From Terriglobia bacterium (GTDB taxonomy: Bacteria > Acidobacteriota > Terriglobia > Bryobacterales > Bryobacteraceae): DNA of 34,119 bases. The notes under the pieces were generated by a model. It made no database searches. It was not told where the DNA came from and saw nothing but the letters and a program-made list of their open reading frames with translations. The position numbers and the translations under genes were made by a program. Positions 25,688 to 33,924 of the stretch are shown piece after piece. The first letter of the stretch is position 1; the number at the start of each line of letters is the position of its first letter. The stretch covers positions 1 to 34,119 of the forward strand of contig JAJPIT010000120.1 of the NCBI GenBank assembly GCA_021324615.1, in the 5' to 3' direction.

Positions 25688-27445
25688 CTACCTTTCATCG
25701 CGCGCCGCTTTGGCGATCTCCGGTTCCGGGTCGGAGGATAATTTGGAAATCAGGTCCGGCGCCGGGACCTTGGCCGCGCGCAGATCGTAGGCCAGCAGCA
25801 GGCGCTCCGCCGCGGTGAGCCGCGGCAACGCCCTTTCAAGCATCGGCGCCTGCTGCGCCGTCCATGCGGTTCGATAATAACCGGACGCCCCCGAATTCAG
25901 GTAAAACCACGCCGCGCAGGACTTCAGGGCGATCTCCGCGCGGGGTTTATCGATCACGGCGCAGCCAGACCCGCCATCGCCGCGCCAGCACACGGGAATC
26001 GACCAGTTGTGCGCCTCATTCGTCTGCCGCACTTCGATCCGCGGCTGGCCGTCGCAGTGCATTTCGCCCTGCAAAACCGGAATGCCGGTCTGATTCAGAA
26101 ACGAATCCATCACCGGCGCCGGATCGATACCGGCGGCCCCGCCAAGCGAGGTTTCCAGATCCGCCGTAGTAGCGTTGGCGAATTCATGCTTCTTGAGGTA
26201 ATCGCGCAATCCCGCCTGCATCTTAGCCTCGCCGAGCCATTCCTCGACCATCCACAGAATCGCCGCGCCTTTCTGATAGACGATCTGGCTGTAGACGTCC
26301 TTCATCTCTTCGCGATTGTGCATGATCACCCGGACCGGACGGGTGCGCGGGGAATCGTCCATGGCCATGATGCGCTCGCGCGCGGCGACGGCGGCCAGAT
26401 GCGCCCGCGCGGGCGGTTGAAACTGGTCCATGATCTTGGCCGAGAGCCAAGTCGCAAAGCCTTCGCTGAGCCACACGTCATCCCAGTCGGCCTGCGTCAC
26501 CAGATCCCCGAACCACTGATGGGCGATCTCGTGCGATTCGACCGAGCGGATCGCTCGAATTTTTTCCGGCGTGTCCTGGTCCGGCGCGGCCAGCAGCCCT
26601 CGCTGGCGATAGGTGATCAGGCCGGGATTCTCCACCGCGCCGAAAGCTCCTTCCGGCAGCGCAAGGTGATCCAGCTTGCCGAAGCGATATGGCATGCCGG
26701 TGTAAGCTTCAAGGCGCGGCAGCACGTCGACCGTCGCCTGCGCCGCCGCGCGCGCCTCATCGCCCAACCCGCGTGGCGTGATCACGCGAATCGGAGTGCC
26801 ATGCCCGGCATTGGCGCCCTTGAAAACGTCAAACGGCCCGACGGCGAAGGCGACCACTTCGCTCGGCAGCGGTCTGGTCTCGGCGAAGTGAATCGCGTGC
26901 CCGCCGTTTGCTTCCGGTTTGTCGCTCACCTCGCGCCCGTTGGCGAACGCCTTGTCGCCAGCGGGCGCGTGAATCGTCAATTCCCAGGGCGCTTTGAAAC
27001 GCGGCTCGTCGAAACAGGGAAAGGCACGCCGCGCGTCGATCGGTGTAAAAGTGGTGAAGACATACCAATCACCGCCGACCTTTTTCCGATACGGTCCGAC
27101 TACGGATTTCTCGTCGAGCTTGCCTTCGTAGCGGAGGGAAACCGAGACCCGGCCGGGTCCGGCCGGCGAATGCAGGCGCACCTGGAGAAATTCTCCGTCG
27201 GGGTTCAGGCCGGCCGTTTCCCCGTTGACGGAAGCTTCCGAAGCGGTGATGTCCTTCGCCTCAAGCCAGATTTCCTGCGTCGGCTTGCGGAGCTCAACAT
27301 CGATCCGAATCCGGCCCTGAAAAGATTCAACAGACGGGTCGATCCTCAGATCGACGGTATACTTTTTCGGGATCACATTCCCTGGAAGATCGAAAACCGG
27401 AGCGGCGCTAAGCAAGCTCGCGCAGAGAAGAAAGCCGAGGCGCAT
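25688..27445 (-). CDS. Exported M1-family (gluzincin) aminopeptidase
   Basis: 585-aa zinc aminopeptidase of family M1, predicted periplasmic because of the signal peptide MRLGFLLCASLLSAA. The zinc motif HEIAHQW (His305, Glu306, His309) and the third ligand Glu328 in 'WLSEGFATW' are intact; the exopeptidase motif reads GAVEN (269-273) instead of the usual GAMEN. A catalytic-domain Tyr lies in 'MKDVYSQIVYQKGAAI'. The protein is shorter than many M1 enzymes (about 850 aa), with only a short C-terminal region after the catalytic domain, comparable to leukotriene-A4-hydrolase-sized members. It is the first gene of a two-gene minus-strand operon with the acyl-CoA synthetase. Confidence 0.93.
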   Translation of the reverse strand: MRLGFLLCASLLSAAPVFDLPGNVIPKKYTVDLRIDPSVESFQGRIRIDVELRKPTQEIWLEAKDITASEASVNGETAGLNPDGEFLQVRLHSPAGPGRVSVSLRYEGKLDEKSVVGPYRKKVGGDWYVFTTFTPIDARRAFPCFDEPRFKAPWELTIHAPAGDKAFANGREVSDKPEANGGHAIHFAETRPLPSEVVAFAVGPFDVFKGANAGHGTPIRVITPRGLGDEARAAAQATVDVLPRLEAYTGMPYRFGKLDHLALPEGAFGAVENPGLITYRQRGLLAAPDQDTPEKIRAIRSVESHEIAHQWFGDLVTQADWDDVWLSEGFATWLSAKIMDQFQPPARAHLAAVAARERIMAMDDSPRTRPVRVIMHNREEMKDVYSQIVYQKGAAILWMVEEWLGEAKMQAGLRDYLKKHEFANATTADLETSLGGAAGIDPAPVMDSFLNQTGIPVLQGEMHCDGQPRIEVRQTNEAHNWSIPVCWRGDGGSGCAVIDKPRAEIALKSCAAWFYLNSGASGYYRTAWTAQQAPMLERALPRLTAAERLLLAYDLRAAKVPAPDLISKLSSDPEPEIAKAARDER

Positions 27446-27569
27446 GCTTTACGATTATAGGACGAGTGCCGCGCGTGCCCATTCCGCCCGGCGAGTTGCG
27501 GCGCGGCCTAGATACATAACGATGCTGCCGGCTGAACTTCTTTACCAGCTCACTTGTGGACACTAAATT

Positions 27570-27590
27570 ACCTGGATCATGTCTCCAGGT
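27570..27590 (-). terminator. Possible weak terminator overlapping the speA stop
   Basis: ACCTGGA (27570-27576) and TCCAGGT (27584-27590) form a seven-bp stem with a seven-base loop that contains the speA stop codon. On the minus strand the stem is followed by AATTTAGTG rather than a real U-tract, so termination would be weak. Between here and the M1 peptidase start (27446-27569) I see no other signal. Confidence 0.25.
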
Positions 27591-29511
27591 AGGTATAGCC
27601 GTTCAGTCCCTCCTCATAAAACTTGAGGAGCATACCGGACTCCTCATAGCCGATGCGTCCTTCGCGAACAGCAGCCTCGACGTCTTTGCGGAATCGCTCC
27701 AATAGCGCTTTCGATTGGAACTGCACGTAGTCGAGCACCTCGCGGACCGTATCGCCCTGAATCACCGCGTCCAGCACCACCGCGTTGCGCTCGTCCAGGC
27801 GGACGTGCACGGCGTTGGTGTCGCCGAACAGATTGTGCAGGTCGCCCAAAATCTCCTGATAAGCGCCCACCAGAAACGCGCCGAGAAAATACGGCTCGCC
27901 GTTGAACGGATGCAGCGGAAGCGTCTTCTTCACGTCGCGGCGGTCGATGAACTGGTCCACCTTGCCATCGGAATCGCAGGAAATATCGCCTAAAATGCCA
28001 TGCCGGAACGGCTCTTCGTCAAGCCGGTGAATCGGCATGATCGGAAAAAGCTGCTTCACTGCCCAACTGTCCGGCAGGCTTTGAAACAATGAAAAATTGC
28101 AGAAGTAAGTGTCGGAAAGAAGGCTGTCCAGGCCCTCCAGCTCTTCCGGATAATAGTCGAGCTCCTTGGCCAGTTTCTGAATCTTGCGGCAGATCACCCA
28201 AAAGATGCTCTCCGCCCAGCTTCGCTGCTGCAACGGCAGATATCCGAGGCTGAACAGATTCAGCGCCGAATCGAGCGCCTGCTGCGCGTCGTGAAAACTT
28301 TCGAGAAGATTCTTGCTGCTGAGCCCGCGCAGCGTTTCCTTCAAATCGATCAGCGGCTGCTCGACGTCGTCGGGAATATCGGGCGACGTTTCGGCGTCGC
28401 CGAACCCGGTGACGCCCAGAACGTTGAACACCAGCACGCTGTGATAGGCGGCGATGGCGCGGCCGCTCTCGCTCACGATGGTCGGATGCGGCACCTCGGC
28501 TTCGTCGCACACGCTCTGGATGTGGTAGACCACGTCGTTGGCGTACTCTTGCAGCGTATAGTTCACGCTGGACTCGAAATCGGTCTGCGAGCCGTCGTAA
28601 TCGATTCCCAGTCCCCCGCCGACGTCCATGTACGATAGTCCCGCGCCGGCGCGCTTCAACTCGACGTACACGCGAACCGCTTCCATGACCGCGCCCTTGA
28701 TCTGCCGGATATTGGTGATCTGGCTGCCCAGATGGAAGTGCAGAAGCTGGAGGCAGTCCTCCATGCCGGCGGCCTTTAATTGATCGAGCGCGCGCAGAGC
28801 TTCCGTCACCGTCAGGCCGAATTTCGAGCGATACCCTCCGGACGATTTCCAGCGTCCCGACCCGCGGCTGGCCAGCTTGATCCGCAGCCCGATCACCGGC
28901 CGCACGCCCACGCGCGCGGCGTGCTTCTGGATCAGATCCAGCTCGGTGTATTTCTCGACGACGGGAATAATGCGCCGGCCGATTTTGGCGGCAAGCATCA
29001 CCATCTCGATGTACTCGTCGTCCTTAAATCCGTTGCAGATGATCGGCGTCTCGTTGTCGGCGATGGCCAGCACCGCCAGCAGCTCCGGTTTCGAGCCGGC
29101 TTCCAGGCCGAACTTGAACGGGCGGCCGTATTCAAAAACCTCCTCCACCACTTCCCGCTGCTGATTCACTTTGATGGGATAAACGCAGCAGTAATCCCCC
29201 TTATAGTTGTGCTCGGCGATGGCGTTTTGGAACGCCTGGTGCATCTCCCCCAGCCGGTGCTGCAAAATTTCGCCGAAGCGCAGCAGGATCGGCAGCGAAA
29301 TGCCCCGTAGCTGGAGATTGTCCACCAGTTGCTTCAGATCGATGGCCCGGTTGGCGTCCTTATTCGGATGCACCCAGATGTGACCGTTGGCGCCGACCGA
29401 AAAATAGCCCTTGCCCCAACTGGCGACATCGTACAGCTCGGCCGCCTCCGCGGTCGTCCAGCGATCGGCCGGCTCACGGACCGTCGCGCCATTTGTCAGA
29501 ACAGTAGCCAT
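27577..29511 (-). CDS. speA: Biosynthetic arginine decarboxylase
   Basis: PLP-dependent fold-III decarboxylase converting arginine to agmatine, the first step of the agmatine route to putrescine and spermidine. 644 aa, close to E. coli SpeA (658). Landmarks are the PLP Lys114 in 'CVYPIKVNQQ', 'RFGEILQHRL', 'LHFHLGSQITNI', 'YMDVGGGLGIDYDG', 'SESGRAIAAYHSVLV', and the C-terminal 'LDERNAVVLDAVIQGDTVREVLDYVQF'. The start ATG at 29511 follows an A-rich leader with no good SD. No speB or aguA is in the window. A 134-base intergenic region precedes it. Confidence 0.96.
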   Translation of the reverse strand: MATVLTNGATVREPADRWTTAEAAELYDVASWGKGYFSVGANGHIWVHPNKDANRAIDLKQLVDNLQLRGISLPILLRFGEILQHRLGEMHQAFQNAIAEHNYKGDYCCVYPIKVNQQREVVEEVFEYGRPFKFGLEAGSKPELLAVLAIADNETPIICNGFKDDEYIEMVMLAAKIGRRIIPVVEKYTELDLIQKHAARVGVRPVIGLRIKLASRGSGRWKSSGGYRSKFGLTVTEALRALDQLKAAGMEDCLQLLHFHLGSQITNIRQIKGAVMEAVRVYVELKRAGAGLSYMDVGGGLGIDYDGSQTDFESSVNYTLQEYANDVVYHIQSVCDEAEVPHPTIVSESGRAIAAYHSVLVFNVLGVTGFGDAETSPDIPDDVEQPLIDLKETLRGLSSKNLLESFHDAQQALDSALNLFSLGYLPLQQRSWAESIFWVICRKIQKLAKELDYYPEELEGLDSLLSDTYFCNFSLFQSLPDSWAVKQLFPIMPIHRLDEEPFRHGILGDISCDSDGKVDQFIDRRDVKKTLPLHPFNGEPYFLGAFLVGAYQEILGDLHNLFGDTNAVHVRLDERNAVVLDAVIQGDTVREVLDYVQFQSKALLERFRKDVEAAVREGRIGYEESGMLLKFYEEGLNGYTYLET

Positions 29512-29645
29512 TGCATTTTTAGTGTGCTTCCATTTGCCCCGGAGGGCAAGTGCAAAAGGACTGCTGTCCCCACTTTTTTGAAAATTTTTCGCGCTTCGGC
29601 CCCATGACCGCGCCGGACGCCGCCCGCGCCGTCCCGGCAGCCCGC

Positions 29646-30095
29646 CTATTCGATCCGCTGGTAGGTGGCGAAGGTCACGCTGGTCGTCTTGCCCTCGGCG
29701 TCCTGATGCATGTAAATAATGCCGAGCGTGTTGTGATCCGGCGATAACACGTTCGTCAGGATCTGCGTCACCCGCCCGTTCTTCTTGTACACGATCTCGT
29801 TCACCGCCGGGCTGAGCTCGCGCACGGCTCCCGAATCGGCGCCCGGGTTCCCGGTGATCGGCTCATCCTTGCCGTCGAAGTTGGTCACGTAGCCCCATTC
29901 CGACTTGACGCCTTGCCGGTTCACCGACTCAACCGTGATCTTCATGCCATGATCGCCGTAAGGCGCGTACGTCATGATGTTCGATTGTGGCGCCGGAGCC
30001 TCCGATTTCAGTTTCCATTTTCCAAAGCGCGGAGTCGGGTCCGCGGCGAACGCCAGGGCGGCGCTCATCGACACTGCCAGCAAAAGGTTTCGCAT
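29646..30095 (-). CDS. Small exported protein, unknown function
   Basis: 149 aa. Signal peptide MRNLLLAVSMSAALAFA then ADPTPRFGKWKLKSEAPA. The mature part is rich in predicted strands: 'IMTYAPYGDHGMKITVESVNRQG', 'SEWGYVTNFDGKDEPITGNPG', 'NEIVYKKNGRVTQILTNVLS' and 'LGIIYMHQDAEGKTTSVTFATYQRIE'. 'G-x-W-K-L' openings and 'DGKDxPITGNP' are shared, in my recollection, by small secreted proteins abundant in acidobacterial genomes; no function is known. It follows the paralogue at 30120 by 24 bases on the same strand and is probably the last gene of that operon. Confidence 0.78.
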   Translation of the reverse strand: MRNLLLAVSMSAALAFAADPTPRFGKWKLKSEAPAPQSNIMTYAPYGDHGMKITVESVNRQGVKSEWGYVTNFDGKDEPITGNPGADSGAVRELSPAVNEIVYKKNGRVTQILTNVLSPDHNTLGIIYMHQDAEGKTTSVTFATYQRIE

Positions 30096-30119
30096 AGAAA
30101 CCAGCTTACTGCCTGCCGC

Positions 30120-31094
30120 TTACTTTTTGTCGGTGCGGGATTCCATGCGCCGCGCGCCGCCCATGATGTCCTGCATGGCGTAGTTGCCCTCATGGCAGGC
30201 ATATTCGTAGACGGGGCCGGCCGTGGCCAGGAACGGATACTCCACCGTCCAGGGGCGCGTGAAGGTGGCCGGATCCTCCATCGTCGCACGGTACAGAATC
30301 GTGTTCGCATCGACGCGCTGGAATCGCTCGATCACGTGCAGGTTCTCGCTCGATCCGTGGAAGCGGACTTCCGGCCGGAAGTTCGTGGTGTCCACTACCA
30401 GCGTGTCGCCCTCCCAGTGCCCGATGGAATCTCCCAGCCACTTCTTCACGCCGGAAGCGTCGTGCTGCTGGTTCATCCGGATCACACGCACATCGTGAAC
30501 CATCTCGACCAGGATCATGATCGTATCCGGCGTCTGGACGATCTGATAGTTGTTGTTGTAAAGCACCGGCAGCATCGGCGGCCCCGCCGTGGAGCCGAAG
30601 CCGATCAAGCAGCGCTCCGATAACGGCCGGTTCTTCACATCATCGAAGTTGAAAAACTCCCGCATCTCCTCCGCCATGCGCTTCTTCGCCGCATCGGTGA
30701 GGGGCGGAACGTGGCCATCCGGCGGATCGATGATGAGCGAGGTGCGCTTCACTCCATCGACGCGCGCCAGCTCCGAACCGCGGTCGAGGAACAGGGCGTT
30801 GTATCCGCCGGTTCCTGCCGAGCCCGCCGCGCGAATGATTTTGCCGTCCGAAGCGCCGTCCTCGGCCTTCAGGTCCTGGGCCTCGGCCTGTTCCCACTGC
30901 CTGGCTTCCGCATCGCTGATCGTCAGAGACTTGTACTTCGCCGGCCGTTCCAGCGGGGTGAGCGTGGCGTTGGTCCACACTCCCTGAAGATCCGGATGAC
31001 CGTCCGGGGTGCGGGGTATCGGCGCCCTTTTCTGCGTCTGCGCAAGCAGGGCGAGCGATGCAAACGGGATCAGGGCAAGGAAGCGAAGTTTCAC
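30120..31094 (-). CDS. Exported 'PDGHPDLQGVW' family protein, paralogue 1
   Basis: 324 aa from a GTG at 31094, chosen because GGAGG lies seven bases upstream and a signal peptide follows (KLRFLALIPFASLALLAQ). The in-frame extension to 31202 crosses the promoter and operator and is rejected. It shares with the gene at 31660 the N-terminal 'PDGHPDLQGVWTNA' element and a C-terminal half with 'MVHDVRVIRMNQ', 'WLGDSIGHWEGDTLVVDTTNF', 'HVIERFQRVDANTILYRATMEDPATFTRPW'. I know this as a frequent uncharacterised secreted family in soil acidobacteria. The fold looks beta-rich and the role is unknown. An operator-like palindrome and TTGACA lie upstream. Confidence 0.85.
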   Translation of the reverse strand: MKLRFLALIPFASLALLAQTQKRAPIPRTPDGHPDLQGVWTNATLTPLERPAKYKSLTISDAEARQWEQAEAQDLKAEDGASDGKIIRAAGSAGTGGYNALFLDRGSELARVDGVKRTSLIIDPPDGHVPPLTDAAKKRMAEEMREFFNFDDVKNRPLSERCLIGFGSTAGPPMLPVLYNNNYQIVQTPDTIMILVEMVHDVRVIRMNQQHDASGVKKWLGDSIGHWEGDTLVVDTTNFRPEVRFHGSSENLHVIERFQRVDANTILYRATMEDPATFTRPWTVEYPFLATAGPVYEYACHEGNYAMQDIMGGARRMESRTDKK

Positions 31095-31136
31095 CGGAGA
31101 CCTCCTACCTGTTGGCGTACCACGCTTACCGGCGTC

Positions 31137-31155
31137 TGTCAACCGACCGGTCGGT
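31137..31155 (-). promoter_or_regulatory. Operator-like palindrome and -35 box of paralogue 1
   Basis: A perfect 14-bp palindrome, ACCGACCGGTCGGT, covers 31142-31155. On the minus strand it runs directly into a consensus -35 TTGACA (31142 down to 31137), sharing one base. The matching -10 at 17-base spacing (TACGCC, 31119-31114) is poor. The same palindrome recurs at 32479-32492. Short CCGG-centred palindromes of this kind are typical of TetR-family operators; the cognate regulator is not in this window. Confidence 0.65.
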
Positions 31156-31205
31156 CGAAACACAGCAGGCCAAGCGGGCCAGGCGGCTTTCCCGCAGGGC
31201 AAAAA

Positions 31206-31631
31206 CTATTTCTTGTCGTCCTTCTTCTCGTCGTATGGCGCGCCGGTGCCCTGCGAGCCCAGGAACAGCTTCTGCCCGTCAGGCAGCGTAATATCGCGGC
31301 CGTTGGCGCGATTGGAGCCATCCTTGGACTGGTAGCCGTCCACGATCACTTTGGTCCCGATGGGGATCGTGTTTTTGTTGAAGCCGCGGCGCAACAGAAC
31401 GTTCGGGCTGCCCGCCTCAACCATCCAACTGGTCACCTTCCCGTCCGGCCCGGTGACGTCCACATGGATCCAGGAATGCGGGTTGATCAATTCCACCTTG
31501 GTCAGCGTCCCTTCCAGGTGGATCGGGGTCTTGGCGTCAAACTCCGCCGCAAAGGCGTGATGCGCCCACGCCGGCGCCGCCGCGCCGATCAGTCCCGCGA
31601 TCCCCAACACCACCGCAAGCTTGCTGCTCAT
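31206..31631 (-). CDS. Exported DUF6152 family protein
   Basis: 141 aa. Signal peptide MSSKLAVVLGIAGLIGAAAPAWA then HHAFAAEFD. The rest matches DUF6152: 'TPIHLEGTLTKVELINPHSWIHVDVTGPDGK', 'MVEAGSPNVLLRRGFNKNTIPIGTKVIVDGYQSKDGSNRANGRDITLPDGQKLFLGS'. The mature N-terminus carries a His-His pair and the protein is small and beta-rich; a metal- or haem-related role has not been shown. AAGGAG precedes the ATG at 31631. It lies between the two paralogous exported proteins on the same strand (28 bases after the upstream one), so it is part of the same unit. Confidence 0.9.
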   Translation of the reverse strand: MSSKLAVVLGIAGLIGAAAPAWAHHAFAAEFDAKTPIHLEGTLTKVELINPHSWIHVDVTGPDGKVTSWMVEAGSPNVLLRRGFNKNTIPIGTKVIVDGYQSKDGSNRANGRDITLPDGQKLFLGSQGTGAPYDEKKDDKK

Positions 31632-31659
31632 GTCGTACTCTCCTTGCTCTTCAGTCTAC

Positions 31660-32439
31660 TTATTTCGTCGGCTTTTTGCTGTACTGCCCGTACATCAGTT
31701 CTTCCACAAACTCGACGCACTTAAAATCCATCAACTGTGCGTTCTTTTCGACGTGCCGGTACAGCGGCATGCTGATCTTCCAGGGCCGCGAAAACACTTT
31801 CGGATCCTCTATGGTCGCCTCATACCACAGCACTTCGGGACTACGCAGCGTGTAGCGCTCCACCACGTGCAACTGATCGCTGTGGTAGTTCCCCGAACGG
31901 TCAAACCAGGTCCGCTCATCGAGCCCGGTCACGTCCACCACCAGCGTATCGCCTTCCCAGTGTCCCACCGACTGGCCCATCCAGGTATCGACCGGCGCCG
32001 GACCCGGGTCCTTCAAAAAAATATTGCGAAAGGCGCCATCGTACTCATAGGCAATCGCGATCTCCCTGTCGCTTTGAAAAATCTGGAAGGGATAAGGCAT
32101 GTAGGTGGCGCGCGGAACGCCGGGCAGATAACAATAAATCTCTGGATCCAGCTTCAACCGGTTCTGATAGTTCTGCTTCCGCTTTTCCAGCGCCTCCGGC
32201 CTGTAGGGAATCTTGCCGCCTTCGACCACGCTCAAGCCGCCTGGTTCGGCTCCTTCGGCTCCCAGGGCCAGCACCGGTCCGGCCTGCGCATTGTGATCTT
32301 CCAGATCCCAGTTGGCGGTGTTCATCGCCTGCCAGATTCCGTTAAGATTGGGATGCCCGTCGGGACCGCGCGGCGGCTTGTAAGTCGCCTGCGCTGCCAG
32401 GACCACCGGCAGCAGCGCAGCGAGGATCCACGTTCTCAT
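31660..32439 (-). CDS. Exported 'PDGHPNLNGIW' family protein, paralogue 2
   Basis: 259 aa. Signal peptide MRTWILAALLPVVLAAQ. Shares 'GPDGHPNLNGIW', 'SVGHWEGDTLVVDVTGLDERTWFD', 'LHVVERYTLRSPEVLWYEATIEDPKVFSRPW' with the gene at 30120, but lacks some of that gene's central region and has 'DPEIYCYLPGVPRATYMPYPFQIFQSDREIAIAYEYDGAFRNIF' instead. The ATG at 32439 has no SD and the predicted transcription start lies only a few bases upstream, so the message may be leaderless. It is driven by the promoter with the second operator palindrome and is followed by the DUF6152 gene. Confidence 0.85.
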   Translation of the reverse strand: MRTWILAALLPVVLAAQATYKPPRGPDGHPNLNGIWQAMNTANWDLEDHNAQAGPVLALGAEGAEPGGLSVVEGGKIPYRPEALEKRKQNYQNRLKLDPEIYCYLPGVPRATYMPYPFQIFQSDREIAIAYEYDGAFRNIFLKDPGPAPVDTWMGQSVGHWEGDTLVVDVTGLDERTWFDRSGNYHSDQLHVVERYTLRSPEVLWYEATIEDPKVFSRPWKISMPLYRHVEKNAQLMDFKCVEFVEELMYGQYSKKPTK

Positions 32440-32449
32440 ATCCGAGTAT

Positions 32450-32492
32450 CTTTTAGCAAACCCGCCCGCCTATGTCAAACCGACCGGTCGGT
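32450..32492 (-). promoter_or_regulatory. Promoter with operator-like palindrome for paralogue 2
   Basis: On the minus strand: perfect palindrome ACCGACCGGTCGGT (32479-32492), immediately followed by consensus -35 TTGACA (32478-32473), a 17-base spacer and -10 TAAAAG (32455-32450, four of six). The expected start is near 32443, about four bases before the ATG at 32439. The palindrome is identical to that at 31142-31155 and overlaps the stop codon of the upstream haem protein gene. Confidence 0.75.
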
Positions 32493-33784
32493 CAGCCTGG
32501 GCGGCGTTCTCCCTGCCGGAGGACCACGCCCTGGCCCGTCTGCTGAAAATATGCAGGCAAATTCGGCTTGGTGTCGCGCAAAATTTCTAAAATCGCCCGC
32601 CGGTCCGCGGCGGAAATCCGGGCGAACCTGGGGCTTTGATCCTGCCCGCTCAGCACCTCATACAGCCGGCGATAAACCCTGCCGCGCACGGCATCCGGCA
32701 GCGCGTCGAACTGCGCGCTGTAGATTGCATAACTGAGCGGATACCGGAACAGCCGCGTGCGCAGATCGAAGTCGCGCAGGGAACGGCCCTTGCGGTCGCG
32801 CGGCCCGCGCTCGGGAAACGTCCGGGTGAACGTGGACGCGCCTTCGATCGGTTCCCGAAGCGGCTCTTCCTCGGCAAAAAGCATGTACGCCACGGTATCC
32901 TCGGTCTCCGAGCGGAGCGTCTGCTCATCGGCGCCCATCCGCGCCAGCCACCCCAGGCGCGTGAGCAAGTTCTGCATCTGGGTCTGATGCTCGAACGTCA
33001 TCAGCGCCACGATATCGCTTAAAGGCGTCAGATAACCGGCCGGATTGAAAAACCGCGCCAGGCTCGTCAGATTCTGCTTTCCTTCGTTGTCGAGCGTTTC
33101 CGGCTCGGCCGGATCGGGCGCCACCGAATTGGCGCGGTCCCGCTGCTCGCCGCTTTTGGCCGTGATGTACCAGCCGCCCCAGCGGTCCTCGAATCTGGTC
33201 CGGTGATCGGTGATAATGGCGCCCAGGCGCTGCGGCTCCCCCAACGGGTTGGGAATAACGGAGCCGACGAACATTCCGGGCACGCCATTGGTGGCCGCCC
33301 CGCGATGGCAGTTCAGGCACACCTGCGGGCGGTTAAATACCGGCTCGCCGGAACTGCTGCGAACCACGTCGTAGAAAATCACTCCCTGCCGGGGATCGAG
33401 CGAGGCCAGCTCCACGCCAGTGCCGCCGCGAACCCATCCGGCGGCAACGTCGTCCGTGAAATAAATCGCGCGCGGATTCCGCGGCGAGATTTTCGCTGCT
33501 TGAAAACTTCCTTTCGCGAACGGCAGCGCTTGCGAATTCGTGTTGATGCCCAGATTTTCGAGCAGGCTCGGGAGGTAACCGAGGCCATCGTCGCGCCAGG
33601 CAAGTTTCCTTTTGCCGGCGTCGATTTGCCGGATGAGCCGCGAAACGGGATCCTCCAGCGACTGCGCCGGCGTCTGGAAATAGCCAATCGCAGGGTGGTC
33701 TATCGGTAAATCGCTTTTGTAAATCTGCGCCGGACAGGTTGCAGCTCCGGTGGCGATGATCCACCATGCGAAAAAAGCCCGCAT
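32492..33784 (-). CDS. Exported mono-haem c-type protein, unknown function
   Basis: 430 aa. Signal peptide MRAFFAWWIIATGAATCPA then QIYKSD. One haem-c attachment motif, CLNCH (Cys156-His160), with a candidate distal Met171 in 'VPGMFVGS'. The N-terminal part includes 'HPAIGYFQTPAQSLEDPVSRLIRQIDAGK' and 'YLPSLLENLGINTNSQALPF'; the segment after the haem carries 'PLGEPQRLGAIITDHRTRFEDRWGGWYITA'. The C-terminal half is helical. It is far longer than a simple cytochrome c, and I recognise the layout only as an uncharacterised secreted haem protein of soil bacteria; electron transfer in the periplasm is the natural inference. It is upstream of, and on the same strand as, the paralogue/DUF6152 group. 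The ATG at 33784 has only a weak SD. Confidence 0.82.
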   Translation of the reverse strand: MRAFFAWWIIATGAATCPAQIYKSDLPIDHPAIGYFQTPAQSLEDPVSRLIRQIDAGKRKLAWRDDGLGYLPSLLENLGINTNSQALPFAKGSFQAAKISPRNPRAIYFTDDVAAGWVRGGTGVELASLDPRQGVIFYDVVRSSSGEPVFNRPQVCLNCHRGAATNGVPGMFVGSVIPNPLGEPQRLGAIITDHRTRFEDRWGGWYITAKSGEQRDRANSVAPDPAEPETLDNEGKQNLTSLARFFNPAGYLTPLSDIVALMTFEHQTQMQNLLTRLGWLARMGADEQTLRSETEDTVAYMLFAEEEPLREPIEGASTFTRTFPERGPRDRKGRSLRDFDLRTRLFRYPLSYAIYSAQFDALPDAVRGRVYRRLYEVLSGQDQSPRFARISAADRRAILEILRDTKPNLPAYFQQTGQGVVLRQGERRPG

Positions 33785-33924
33785 TTCAACTCGCTCGCAA
33801 CTCTATCGTCGCGGAGCCCCGGCGCCGGGCAAGCAGACACCGGCCCTGGTTGTCTCCGGCCCGCGGCCCCGGCATTCTGTGGCGCTGCCGCGCAGCCGCC
33901 ACGAGAGCGATGATCCTGCCCAGC

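Noticed and set aside
26009-27460. 483-aa plus-strand open frame
   Set aside because: Antisense to the M1 aminopeptidase with intact HExxH; shadow composition.
33879-33902. GC-rich hairpin near the right edge
   Set aside because: It could end the truncated minus-strand gene, but there is no T-run on either strand and a small bulge in the stem, so I do not call it a terminator.
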